DNA from: CAZQVN01 sp964596775
GTDB lineage: Bacteria > Eisenbacteria > RBG-16-71-46 > JABDJR01 > JAWXBZ01
Assembly (NCBI GenBank): GCA_964596775.1
Contig: CAZQVN010000008.1
Coordinates: 1-64,000, forward strand
Reading direction: 5' to 3'
DNA length: 64,000 nt
This document shows, piece by piece, positions 1-7,646 of the stretch; the stretch's first letter is position 1, and the number at the start of each line of letters is the position of its first letter. The notes below the pieces were generated by a model, which saw only the letters and a list, made by a program, of their open reading frames with translations, was not told the origin of the DNA and searched no databases. The position numbers and the translations under genes are program-made.

Positions 1-48
1 GTGTGTTGAATGCCGCTTATCTTTCAATGAAATGAAGGGGGTGACGCA

Positions 49-117
49 GTGAACGCAATTTTCGTGATTCTGCTGGCTGTTCTGGCGATGGCTGCTGAGG
101 GAAAGGCCGGCTGGTAA
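49..117 (+). CDS. Possible 22-residue hydrophobic peptide
   Basis: A GTG-initiated frame of 22 codons encodes a short peptide with a central hydrophobic stretch (residues 4-16) and a C-terminal part containing Glu, Lys and Trp. A purine-rich GAAGGGGG sits about 7 bases before the start. A strong terminator-like hairpin follows the stop by 23 bases, so the unit looks like a complete small transcript or the tail of one. It resembles a membrane-inserting microprotein or a lone signal sequence. No family is recognised, and coding status is uncertain because the frame is so short and lies at the window edge. Confidence 0.3.
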   Translation: MNAIFVILLAVLAMAAEGKAGW

Positions 118-140
118 ACACTTTGCCGGTTGAACTGAGG

Positions 141-174
141 CTCGACGGGCACTCCGGAAGGGTGACCCGTCGAG
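141..174 (+). terminator. Rho-independent terminator-like hairpin
   Basis: A perfect 9-bp inverted repeat (CTCGACGGG / CCCGTCGAG) with a 16-base loop is followed by the T-rich TTGTCTT. It would end transcription coming from the left edge, including the short peptide frame, and separates it from the sigma-54 activator gene. Confidence 0.6.
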
Positions 175-227
175 TTGTCTTGACATACCTGGGCCCGCGG
201 TCTCAATCCGCGCACTTCAAGAAAGCC

Positions 228-257
228 TTGTTCAGGACAACCAAGTGGAGATATAAT
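228..257 (+). promoter_or_regulatory. Candidate sigma-70 promoter of the GAF/AAA+ regulator
   Basis: TTGTTC and a perfect TATAAT are separated by 18 bases, 77 bases upstream of the regulator start. The -10 box is perfect and the -35 box is moderate. Confidence 0.45.
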
Positions 258-334
258 CTCTGGTACATTCATATCGTCATTATTTCCAATAACTTATAGA
301 GCGGGGGGCTGTTCTGGGTTCTGAGAAGGAGTCC

Positions 335-1972
335 TTGCCAGAATCGTCATCGGACGATTCCCCTGACGATTTTTTTGACACTGCTGAAGCAGAGCTTCAA
401 GTTACCGAGCGTGAGGTTCTGCTCAGAACCAGGTCGGAACTTGAAGAAAAGCTCAGGGCCCAGACCGAATCACGTTCTCGACTTGAATTGCTTCTGGATG
501 TATCACGATCGATCAACTCGGTTCTCAGCCTCTCCGCGGTTCTGGGCAGGGTCATGGACTCTGTCCTGGACATTTCCGGGGCACAGCGCGGCTTTCTGGT
601 CCTTCTGGACGAGAACGGACAACATCACCTCGAGATATCGAAGAATCTGGAAGATCAGGATTCCACGGCCGAGGAAACATTTCGGATCAGCCAGACGATC
701 CTCAAGCAGGCGATTGAAAGCGGTCGCACGATCTGGGTTTCGGATGCGCTCAGCAATCCGTCCTTCACGAACTTCCAGAGCGTCCGGGACCTCTCCCTGC
801 GGACCGTGATCTGCCTGCCCCTCAAGATCGACGAGAAGATCCTCGGAGCCATATACCTCGACAGCCGGGCTGTTACCACGCTTGTTACGGGCGATGGTCT
901 GGGAATCCTGGAGGCGTTCGCCTCGCAGGCGGCGGTGGCCATCTCCAACGCACGAGCTCACGACAAGCTGAAGTCCTTCCAGACCCGGCTTGAGCTTGAG
1001 AACCGAAGCCTGAAGCGTGTCCTTCGATCGGAATTCAACTTCGATTCGCTCCTCGGCAAGAGTCCGGCGATGCAAAAGGTCTTCGATGTCCTGGAAAAAG
1101 TCGTCGACAATCCGGTGACCGTGCTGATTCAGGGCGAGACCGGAACCGGCAAGGAACTGGTTGCCCGCGCGATTCACAATTCCGGCCCGCGCAGGACCCA
1201 GAGTTTCATCGCCATCAACTGTGGAGCACTTCCGGAGTCGCTTCTTGAAAGCGAATTGTTCGGATACCGTCGTGGAGCCTTTACCGGAGCCAACGATGAC
1301 CGTGTCGGCCTGTTCGAGGCCGCCGGGGGCGGAACCCTGTTCCTCGACGAAATCGGGGAGCTGTCGCAGTCGTTGCAGGTTAAATTGCTTCGGGTGCTGC
1401 AGGAGGGCGAAGTCCGGCGGCTCGGATCCACGGAATCGAGAAAAATTGATGTGCGACTTCTTGCGGCGACAAACAGGAACCTCGCCGATGAAGTAGAGGC
1501 GGGTCGCTTCCGGCAGGACCTTTTCTATCGGCTGAACGTCGTCTCCATCACCATGCCACCACTGAGAGACCGCCAGGACGATCTGTTGCTGCTCGCCGAG
1601 CACTTTCTCAAGAAGTGCGGCGAGCGAATGAAGAGATCCGGGTTCTTCCTGACACCAGAGGCAAGGAGTTGTCTGCTGGCCCATTCATGGCCCGGGAATG
1701 TCCGGGAACTGGAGAACTCGATCGAACGTGCCTGCGCGCTGACGAGCGGAGACTCCATAACTCCGGAACATCTTGTTCCCTCGGCTCCTGCCGTGACTCC
1801 CGGGGAGGATGCGGCGAAGCTGAAGCAGGTCCTTCTCCGTGCGGAGAAGATCACGATCGAGGCAGCCCTCAGGCGAACCGCCTGGAATATCTCGAAGGCG
1901 GCTGCGGCGCTTGGAGTCAGTCGCCAGCATCTCCACAATCGGATCAAGAAACTGGACATCGAGACCCGCTGA
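335..1972 (+). CDS. Sigma-54-dependent activator with N-terminal GAF domain
   Basis: This 545-residue protein is a bacterial enhancer-binding protein that remodels sigma-54 RNA polymerase. A short coiled coil is followed by a GAF sensory domain (about 50-205). The AAA+ domain (about 235-465) has Walker A GETGTGKE near residue 267, the sigma-54-contacting GAFTGA loop near 314 and Walker B TLFLDEI. A Fis-type helix-turn-helix ends the protein (about 505-545). The start is TTG, chosen for the AGAAGGA Shine-Dalgarno 4-10 bases before it. There is no receiver domain, so a small ligand or protein partner rather than a histidine kinase probably controls it. Its targets are unknown and no partner gene is adjacent. 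A bidirectional terminator follows. Confidence 0.93.
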   Translation: MPESSSDDSPDDFFDTAEAELQVTEREVLLRTRSELEEKLRAQTESRSRLELLLDVSRSINSVLSLSAVLGRVMDSVLDISGAQRGFLVLLDENGQHHLEISKNLEDQDSTAEETFRISQTILKQAIESGRTIWVSDALSNPSFTNFQSVRDLSLRTVICLPLKIDEKILGAIYLDSRAVTTLVTGDGLGILEAFASQAAVAISNARAHDKLKSFQTRLELENRSLKRVLRSEFNFDSLLGKSPAMQKVFDVLEKVVDNPVTVLIQGETGTGKELVARAIHNSGPRRTQSFIAINCGALPESLLESELFGYRRGAFTGANDDRVGLFEAAGGGTLFLDEIGELSQSLQVKLLRVLQEGEVRRLGSTESRKIDVRLLAATNRNLADEVEAGRFRQDLFYRLNVVSITMPPLRDRQDDLLLLAEHFLKKCGERMKRSGFFLTPEARSCLLAHSWPGNVRELENSIERACALTSGDSITPEHLVPSAPAVTPGEDAAKLKQVLLRAEKITIEAALRRTAWNISKAAAALGVSRQHLHNRIKKLDIETR

Positions 1973-2035
1973 AACCAGGGTTCACTCGCCGTTCCAGCCG
2001 GCTCCAGAAGTCATGAACAGGCCAGGCAGAAAAAA

Positions 2036-2061
2036 AGCGCCCCGGGAAATCCCGGGGCGCT
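2036..2061. terminator. Bidirectional terminator between convergent genes
   Basis: A perfect 11-bp stem (AGCGCCCCGGG / CCCGGGGCGCT) with an AAAT loop has an A-run on its left and TTT on its right. It lies between the convergent sigma-54 activator gene and the exported-protein gene, so it can serve both strands. Confidence 0.85.
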
Positions 2062-2083
2062 TTCGATGTGTCCTGGAAAGTTC

Positions 2084-2755
2084 TTAGTTGTTGTAGAGCG
2101 ACTTGATGGCGCCCCACGTGGAGTTCTGGACCGGTGTCGGAGCACCGCACGGGTTGTAACCACCCTGGCCCGCAAAACCCGCAACACCCAAGTGCGACGG
2201 GAATGCCAGCGTCAGATCATCTTCACGAGCGGAGCAGTCGGCCACCTTGGCGAATCCCGAGTTCGGACGGGGCGTAACGCTCATCGTCGACGGGCCGTAG
2301 GCGCCCATGTAGAAGTAACCGGCCACGGCGATGACGGTGTAGCGCGTGCCTTCGGTGTTCGTGTTCTGGCAGGCATTCCAGGTGACGAGGTTTCCGCCAC
2401 CGCTGTTCGGCCAGCCGGTCGAGGGGAATTCGAGGGTGGCGCAGAGGTTCCAGTTATAGACCTGGATCGTCGGATTCTGGTACTGGATTCCGCACTCAAC
2501 GCCCTTGATACCGGTGGAGTCGGAGGCGTTACAAACCAGGAGATAGGTGTAGTAGAACCTTCCGGGACTGGACGAGGGCTCCTGATAGTTGATCGTGTTG
2601 GCCTTCAGGCCGGGCAGGCTGCACGCATTCTTTGATGTGACGCTGCCGACGTGCAGGGCAATACCGGCCTGGGAGTTGTCGAACGCGGACGCGTTGCCGG
2701 CCAGCGCGACGGCCAGAACCGACCCCATGACTACAGTCGAAAGAAAACGCTTCAT
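2084..2755 (-). CDS. Exported protein of unknown function, C-terminal WGxIKSLY tail
   Basis: The product is 223 residues with a clear Sec signal peptide (residues 1 to about 24, ending ASA). The mature part is small, rich in Gly, Asn, Thr and aromatics, with several spaced cysteines likely to form disulfides. It ends in STWGAIKSLYNN. The start is supported by a near-perfect Shine-Dalgarno TAAGGAGGTAAC. A paralogue lies just upstream on the same strand (3104-3760) and shares the LHVGxVTxKNAC block, the YNxWNLCAxLEF-like block, an AGYFYxGxY block, an RPxxGxxKVADCxAxE block, YNPC and the C-terminal tail. No characterised domain is recognised. A good promoter with a roughly 165-base leader suggests strong, possibly regulated, expression. 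Confidence 0.8.
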   Translation of the reverse strand: MKRFLSTVVMGSVLAVALAGNASAFDNSQAGIALHVGSVTSKNACSLPGLKANTINYQEPSSSPGRFYYTYLLVCNASDSTGIKGVECGIQYQNPTIQVYNWNLCATLEFPSTGWPNSGGGNLVTWNACQNTNTEGTRYTVIAVAGYFYMGAYGPSTMSVTPRPNSGFAKVADCSAREDDLTLAFPSHLGVAGFAGQGGYNPCGAPTPVQNSTWGAIKSLYNN

Positions 2756-2827
2756 TACTTGTTACCTCCTTAGCGAACGACAGGCAGTGTTGTGGTGTTG
2801 GCAGGTGACGGTTGTCAACTCGGGGAA

Positions 2828-2854
2828 GGTAACAACCCGGTCACGGTAGTAACC
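2828..2854 (-). promoter_or_regulatory. Imperfect palindrome in the leader of the exported-protein gene
   Basis: GGTAACAACC and GGTAGTAACC form inverted arms with two mismatches around a GGTCAC-like centre. The element lies between the predicted transcription start (about 2923) and the ATG at 2755, in an otherwise gene-free stretch. It may be an operator or a leader RNA hairpin. Confidence 0.35.
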
Positions 2855-2930
2855 GATCGTGGTTGTCGTATCACCTCCTAGTGTAGAGTCACGTTGCGGC
2901 TTTTGGGTGAGTCGCTAAAATACACTGGAA

Positions 2931-2959
2931 ATTATAAAAGCGGCCTATCCTCAAGTCAA
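2931..2959 (-). promoter_or_regulatory. Sigma-70 promoter of the exported-protein gene
   Basis: On the minus strand TTGACT and TATAAT are separated by exactly 17 bases. A second ATTGACT copy lies about 20 bases further upstream. The predicted leader is about 165 bases long. The rest of the 2756-3103 interval holds the palindrome at 2828-2854 and the terminator of the upstream paralogue, and no further gene. Confidence 0.8.
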
Positions 2960-3055
2960 TGATTAACTTCCCCGGAGTCAATGGATACAATTTATTACAA
3001 GTCATGCACTTATCCATGCTGTTCGGTGCCTGGACGGACGGTCCGGAACAAAAAA

Positions 3056-3077
3056 AGAGCCCTCTTTCGAGGGCTCT
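3056..3077 (-). terminator. Rho-independent terminator of the second exported-protein gene
   Basis: A perfect 9-bp stem (AGAGCCCTC / GAGGGCTCT) with a four-base loop is followed on the minus strand by a run of six T. It lies 27 bases after the stop of the 3104-3760 gene. Confidence 0.85.
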
Positions 3078-3103
3078 CTGACTTCTTGCCTGTAGGGTAA
3101 AAC

Positions 3104-3760
3104 CTAGTTGAACAACGACTTAACGCCACTCCACGTCGTTGTTTCCACCGGGACGATATTCTGGCAGGGATTGTATCCCGAACCGGTCCCGAAATCCGCA
3201 TAACCCAGAGGCGAGGGTGCCTGCGCCGTCAGGTTTTCCTCCGCAGCGTTGCAGTCCGCAACTTTCGACGATCCATCCACGGGGCGAGGAATCAGCGAAA
3301 GGCGGTCCGGAGTATAGACACCGAGGTAGAAGTATCCGGCTACGGTCGTCTTCGGTCCGAGCTGGCAGTTCCCCGCCTTGTCCCATGTGATGAGCGTTCC
3401 GGTGTTGGACGAAAAGGGCCATCCGGCCATGGCAAATTCGAGATTGGCGCACAGATTCCATCCGAAGATGTCGATGCCGGCATTGCTGGCATCGTTGTAT
3501 GTGATGCCGGCCTGCATACCCGCCACACCGACGGAATCGGACTGGTTGGCTACGCAGAGATAGACGTTGTAGGCGCTGCCGACCGAGCCGGTCACTACTG
3601 CATTGCGGCAGTCGACCGGAACCGAGGTACAGGCATTCTTGGTGGTCACGGCGCCGACGTGAAGCAGAATCTTGGCGCTGGCGTTTTCCCCGGCGTGGGC
3701 ACCGGATGCCAGGCCGAGGCACAGGCCCGCGGCAATGAGGGAACGATAGACGAGTTTCAT
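3104..3760 (-). CDS. Exported protein of unknown function, paralogue of 2084-2755
   Basis: This 218-residue product has a signal peptide (residues 1 to about 23, ending AHA) and ends TTWSGVKSLFN. It shares its cysteine pattern and several blocks with the 223-residue neighbour, so the pair is a tandem duplication. The ATG at 3760 is preferred over an in-frame start 30 bases upstream because AAGGAG precedes it by eight bases and the signal peptide then begins with a normal basic N-region. It has its own terminator and leader palindrome, so it is probably transcribed separately. No enzyme motif is visible; a secreted or surface-attached structural protein is possible. Confidence 0.78.
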   Translation of the reverse strand: MKLVYRSLIAAGLCLGLASGAHAGENASAKILLHVGAVTTKNACTSVPVDCRNAVVTGSVGSAYNVYLCVANQSDSVGVAGMQAGITYNDASNAGIDIFGWNLCANLEFAMAGWPFSSNTGTLITWDKAGNCQLGPKTTVAGYFYLGVYTPDRLSLIPRPVDGSSKVADCNAAEENLTAQAPSPLGYADFGTGSGYNPCQNIVPVETTTWSGVKSLFN

Positions 3761-3790
3761 GGACGAGCTCCTTGGGGCTGGGGGAACCAC

Positions 3791-3808
3791 GCCGGTCGAT
3801 CGACCGGC
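3791..3808. promoter_or_regulatory. Perfect 18-bp palindrome between exported-protein gene and proS
   Basis: GCCGGTCGATCGACCGGC is fully self-complementary and sits about 31 bases upstream of the exported-protein start in the divergent interval 3761-3976. It is a plausible dimer binding site, but no regulator is known. Confidence 0.3.
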
Positions 3809-3976
3809 CGATAATCCGCTGCGGCCACCACCCGGTCACCGCGATATCCTCTTATCGGCCGTACTGCCCCCCGGCTTTAAGACAGATGAGCCACCTTTCC
3901 GACTACCCTGCGGTCGTTTATACTTCCGGCTTCTTCATGTCGTTCTTGAACTTCGCCGGTTTCAGGGGAACCCAAA

Positions 3977-5407
3977 ATGGCCAAAAATATCACTCCCCGG
4001 AGTGAGGATTACTCACGCTGGTACACGGATATCATTGCCCAGGCACAGCTTGCGGATTACGCCCCCGTCAAGGGCTGCATGGTCATCCGCCCCCACGGAT
4101 TCGCCCTGTGGGAGCAGATGCAGGCCGTGCTGGACCGGATGTTCAAGGAAACCGGGCATGAGAACGCCTACTTTCCGATGCTGATTCCGGAGTCCTTTCT
4201 CAAGAAGGAAGCGGAACACGTGGAGGGGTTCTCCCCGGAACTGGCCGTTGTGACCCACGCCGGCGGCAAGCCACTGGAAGAACCCCTTGTCATCCGGCCG
4301 ACGTCGGAAACGATCATCTGGAGCACCTATCGGAACTGGATCCAGTCCTATCGGGACCTCCCGCTGCTGATCAACCAGTGGGCGAACGTGGTTCGCTGGG
4401 AACTGCGGACCCGCCTGTTTCTTCGCACGACCGAGTTTCTCTGGCAGGAAGGACACACAGCTCATGCCACGAAAGAGGAGGCGCACGAGGAAACACTGCG
4501 CATGTTGAACGTCTATGCCCGCTTTGCCGAGGAATACATGGCGATGCCGGTCCTCAGGGGACCGAAGTCGCCCGCGGAAAAGTTTGCCGGCGCGGAGACA
4601 ACGTACTCGATCGAAGCCATGATGCAGGACCGCAAGGCGCTTCAGGCCGGCACCTCACATGATCTTGGCCAGAACTTCGCGAAGGCGTTCGACGTGACGT
4701 TCCAGAACGCGGAAGGAACCCGTGACTTCGTGTGGGCAACCAGCTGGGGCGTATCGACACGGCTCGTCGGCGCCTTGATCATGTGCCACAGCGACGACGA
4801 CGGACTCGTTCTCCCGCCGAAACTGGCCCCGATTCAGTGCGTGATCGTTCCGATCTGGATGAAGGAGCCGGACCGGGAGCGGATTTCGGAGGAGGGCGCG
4901 CGGATCGAAGCGGAACTCTCCGGGACCTTCCGAACGAAGCTGGATGCGCGCGCACATCACAAGCCGGGCTGGAAGTTCGCGGAGTGGGAGCTTCGCGGCG
5001 TCCCCGTGCGCGTCGAACTCGGGCCCAGGGATCTCGAGAACGGCCAGGTGACGGTCGTCCGCCGCGATACGAAGGAAAAGGAATCCATTCCGCGCGCAGC
5101 CGTGGCCGGCAGGGTCGCGGAGCTGATGGACGAGATCCAGAAGTCGCTGTTTTCCCGGGCCCTGGAATTCCGCGAGGCGAACAGTCACCGCCTGGACAGT
5201 TACGACGAGTTCAGGGTCCGGATCGAGGAGCCGGGCGGGTTCTTCTGGATGCCGTGGTGCGGATCAGGCGACTGCGAGGCGCGTGTCAAGAACGAGACGA
5301 AGGCCACGATCCGCTGCATGCCCGACGACACGCCGGAGGAATCCGGCAAGTGTGTCGTTTGCGGCGGCGCGTCGCGCCGTCGTGTCGTCTGGGCCAAGGC
5401 CTATTAG
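3977..5407 (+). CDS. proS: Proline--tRNA ligase, eukaryote/archaeal-type
   Basis: This class II aminoacyl-tRNA synthetase charges tRNA-Pro with proline. At 476 residues it lacks the INS editing insertion of the long bacterial form and matches the short archaeal/eukaryotic-like form found in many bacteria. Visible landmarks are the start SEDYSRWY, motif 2 around FLRTTEFLWQEGHTAH, ATSWGVSTRLVGALI, and a C-terminal region with Cys-rich stretches (WCGSGDCE and KCVVCG) that probably bind zinc. It is monocistronic, with divergent and convergent neighbours. No good terminator was found in the following 120 bases. Confidence 0.96.
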   Translation: MAKNITPRSEDYSRWYTDIIAQAQLADYAPVKGCMVIRPHGFALWEQMQAVLDRMFKETGHENAYFPMLIPESFLKKEAEHVEGFSPELAVVTHAGGKPLEEPLVIRPTSETIIWSTYRNWIQSYRDLPLLINQWANVVRWELRTRLFLRTTEFLWQEGHTAHATKEEAHEETLRMLNVYARFAEEYMAMPVLRGPKSPAEKFAGAETTYSIEAMMQDRKALQAGTSHDLGQNFAKAFDVTFQNAEGTRDFVWATSWGVSTRLVGALIMCHSDDDGLVLPPKLAPIQCVIVPIWMKEPDRERISEEGARIEAELSGTFRTKLDARAHHKPGWKFAEWELRGVPVRVELGPRDLENGQVTVVRRDTKEKESIPRAAVAGRVAELMDEIQKSLFSRALEFREANSHRLDSYDEFRVRIEEPGGFFWMPWCGSGDCEARVKNETKATIRCMPDDTPEESGKCVVCGGASRRRVVWAKAY

Positions 5408-5528
5408 ACAAACGATCGGGACAGCCGAGGGGACGATCCTGGGCGCTCAGTTCGGGCACACTGGTGAACGTGGTGCCGGGCAAGGATGACCACGGAACAG
5501 CGCCTTGGCCGCGGCGGTGAACTGCCGT

Positions 5529-7646
5529 TCAGGGAACGATCTGCTGGCGCCGAACCATCTCCATGATGCGCTGTGCTTCTGCTGAGGCGTTCGTGCGCAG
5601 CAGCATGGCCTCCGCTTCCTTGAAGCGGCCCATCCGACCGAGCAGCCGACCGTAGAAGAAGTACCACTCCGCCTGGTGCGGCTCGAGTTCGAGCGCCTTC
5701 TTGTAGGCGCGTTCCGCGTCCTCCTGGCGTCGGGCCTGTTCGAGGGCCCACCCCAGAAGAAGGTAGCTGCGACCGTAGCCGGGGTCGGTCTTGATGGCCT
5801 GGGCGAACTTCTGGATGGATTCGGCTACCTTGAGCTCACGAAGGAGAAGAATGCCCTCCTGAATGTAGCTTTCGGCAAGCCGCTTCGTGGCTTCGTCTCC
5901 GGAGAGCCGGGTCAATGTATATTGCTTCGCGTCGTCGACCTGGAGAAGAAAAGGAGTGCGCTCCGGCATTCGATCCATGAGTTCGCGATCCTTCAGGGCA
6001 CCCTGGTCGGTGGCATACACGACTCTCATTTCGTGATCCGGAACATTGTTCGGCGCTGAGTGCACCCAGGAATCGAACGGGGGTTTCTGGAGGGTGCCGA
6101 CAAACACGAGCAGTTTTCTGTCCGCCTCCTTTTCGACGAGCCGGTACGGAGCGGCAATTCTGTCCGTGAGCTGGCGCAGTTCCCCGATCTGGATCCGCCC
6201 GAAAAGTCCCCAGCCGAGAAAGCAGAAGCAAATGACGAGAGCCGGAGCCAGCGCCGAGACTCCGGGCCTCTGGCCCGATGCGACCCTTCGGTCGAGTGCC
6301 GCGACTCCCGCGACGGTGAGGATCGTGAGAATCGGGAGCAGTTCATAGTACTTGACGGGCCCCGTGTCGCTCACGCCGATGGAAAAGTAGAACACACTGC
6401 CGGCCGCAACGGCGATCAGCGTGGCCCACAGGGGAGTGAGACGCGAATCGCGCGCCCAGAGCAGCGCGGCAATCACGAAAATCCATCCAAGCGGCCAACC
6501 CCATGTCCAGAAGTTGAGGCGAACCGCGATCATTCCGATGTTGATCAGGCCGTCCAGCGGCGTATGGCTGATTTTTCCGGGAAGGATTTCGCCGAAACCG
6601 AGCACGCGCCCACTCTCCGGCTGGACTTCACTGTATCCGGTTTGAAAGGGGTTGCCGGTCAGCACCGCGTTGTATCCGAGGAATGCGCCGAGAAAGAACG
6701 AGCCGGCTCCCATGGCGGCGATCCATGGACGCAGGGGCGATCGGCTGCGGACGGCTTGCCATGCCCAGAGGATCATGATCGGCGCGCCGATCAGCACTGC
6801 CGTGTAGGGGCGCGTGAGAAAAGCGAATCCGAGCCCCGCTCCGGCTATCAAGGCATCCCCGGCAGACGCGCTGTTCCGGGCTTTCAGCGCGAACAGGCCG
6901 AACACCTGAAGGGCGGCCAGGCAGGTCATGTGCGACAGCAGTGTGCCGCCGGTCAGGAGAAAAAACGGGGAGGCGAGAAGCAGCAAGGTTGCACAGCGGG
7001 CCGATCGCCGGGAAAAGAAGTGAAGGGCGATTTGATAGAAGAGGAACAGATTCAGGGCGGCGAGCAGGGCGGGAACGGCGCGCGGAAAACCCGCGGCGAT
7101 CCCGGGCACGAGAGCCAGCGGGTGCCCGGGAGGATACTTTCCGTACCACTTGTCCCTGTTGATGATGAACGTGTTGTTGAAGAACTCCGGCACCCCCGGA
7201 TAGGGAAGCTCGTAGAGCCGGCCGCGCGAGAGTATTTCGGCCTGGAACAAATAGACGCGTTCGTCGTCCGTGACCGGCTGGTCACGCAGAACCCAGAGGC
7301 CTGCGGCGAGCACAAGAACTGCTCCGGTCACCGATACCATGGTGAGAAAGGCGCGGTCGGAGGGCGCTTCGATCGACGCGCCAAGCGACTCGAACGGCCG
7401 GCGCCCCAGCAGAAAGGCGATCCCGGATCCGAGGAGAAGCCCCGCCGGAAGAATCAGCGCCAGATACTTGACGTAGAAGGAGGCTTCGCCGGCCGGCAGT
7501 CTCTTGAGGAAGGGAAACCCGTACTCGCGGAGATTGGGAAAACCACCCTGGATTTCGAGCCAGACAAAGAAAGCCACGGCGCCAAGACCCAGAAGAATGA
7601 GCCCCAGGCCCGCGCCGGGATTGCGGTCTTTATGTCCTTTAGTCAT
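5529..7646 (-). CDS. GT-C (ArnT/PMT-like) glycosyltransferase with C-terminal TPRs
   Basis: The protein has 705 residues. Two N-terminal membrane segments lead into a GT39/ArnT-like polytopic region. The first periplasmic loop carries the acidic pair DDE in VTDDERVYLFQAE, typical of enzymes that use polyprenyl-phosphate sugars. Membrane helices run to about residue 470. An extracytoplasmic stretch follows, and then two or three tetratricopeptide repeats (about 610-700). It probably transfers a sugar to a lipid, protein or glycan outside the inner membrane; the acceptor is unknown. Its ATG lies inside the end of the upstream gene (8-base overlap), so the two are translated as a pair. Confidence 0.75.
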   Translation of the reverse strand: MTKGHKDRNPGAGLGLILLGLGAVAFFVWLEIQGGFPNLREYGFPFLKRLPAGEASFYVKYLALILPAGLLLGSGIAFLLGRRPFESLGASIEAPSDRAFLTMVSVTGAVLVLAAGLWVLRDQPVTDDERVYLFQAEILSRGRLYELPYPGVPEFFNNTFIINRDKWYGKYPPGHPLALVPGIAAGFPRAVPALLAALNLFLFYQIALHFFSRRSARCATLLLLASPFFLLTGGTLLSHMTCLAALQVFGLFALKARNSASAGDALIAGAGLGFAFLTRPYTAVLIGAPIMILWAWQAVRSRSPLRPWIAAMGAGSFFLGAFLGYNAVLTGNPFQTGYSEVQPESGRVLGFGEILPGKISHTPLDGLINIGMIAVRLNFWTWGWPLGWIFVIAALLWARDSRLTPLWATLIAVAAGSVFYFSIGVSDTGPVKYYELLPILTILTVAGVAALDRRVASGQRPGVSALAPALVICFCFLGWGLFGRIQIGELRQLTDRIAAPYRLVEKEADRKLLVFVGTLQKPPFDSWVHSAPNNVPDHEMRVVYATDQGALKDRELMDRMPERTPFLLQVDDAKQYTLTRLSGDEATKRLAESYIQEGILLLRELKVAESIQKFAQAIKTDPGYGRSYLLLGWALEQARRQEDAERAYKKALELEPHQAEWYFFYGRLLGRMGRFKEAEAMLLRTNASAEAQRIMEMVRRQQIVP

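Noticed and set aside
2870..2878. Extra AGGAGGTGAT-like Shine-Dalgarno in the leader of the first exported-protein gene
   Set aside because: No start codon follows at a suitable distance, so no leader peptide is supported.
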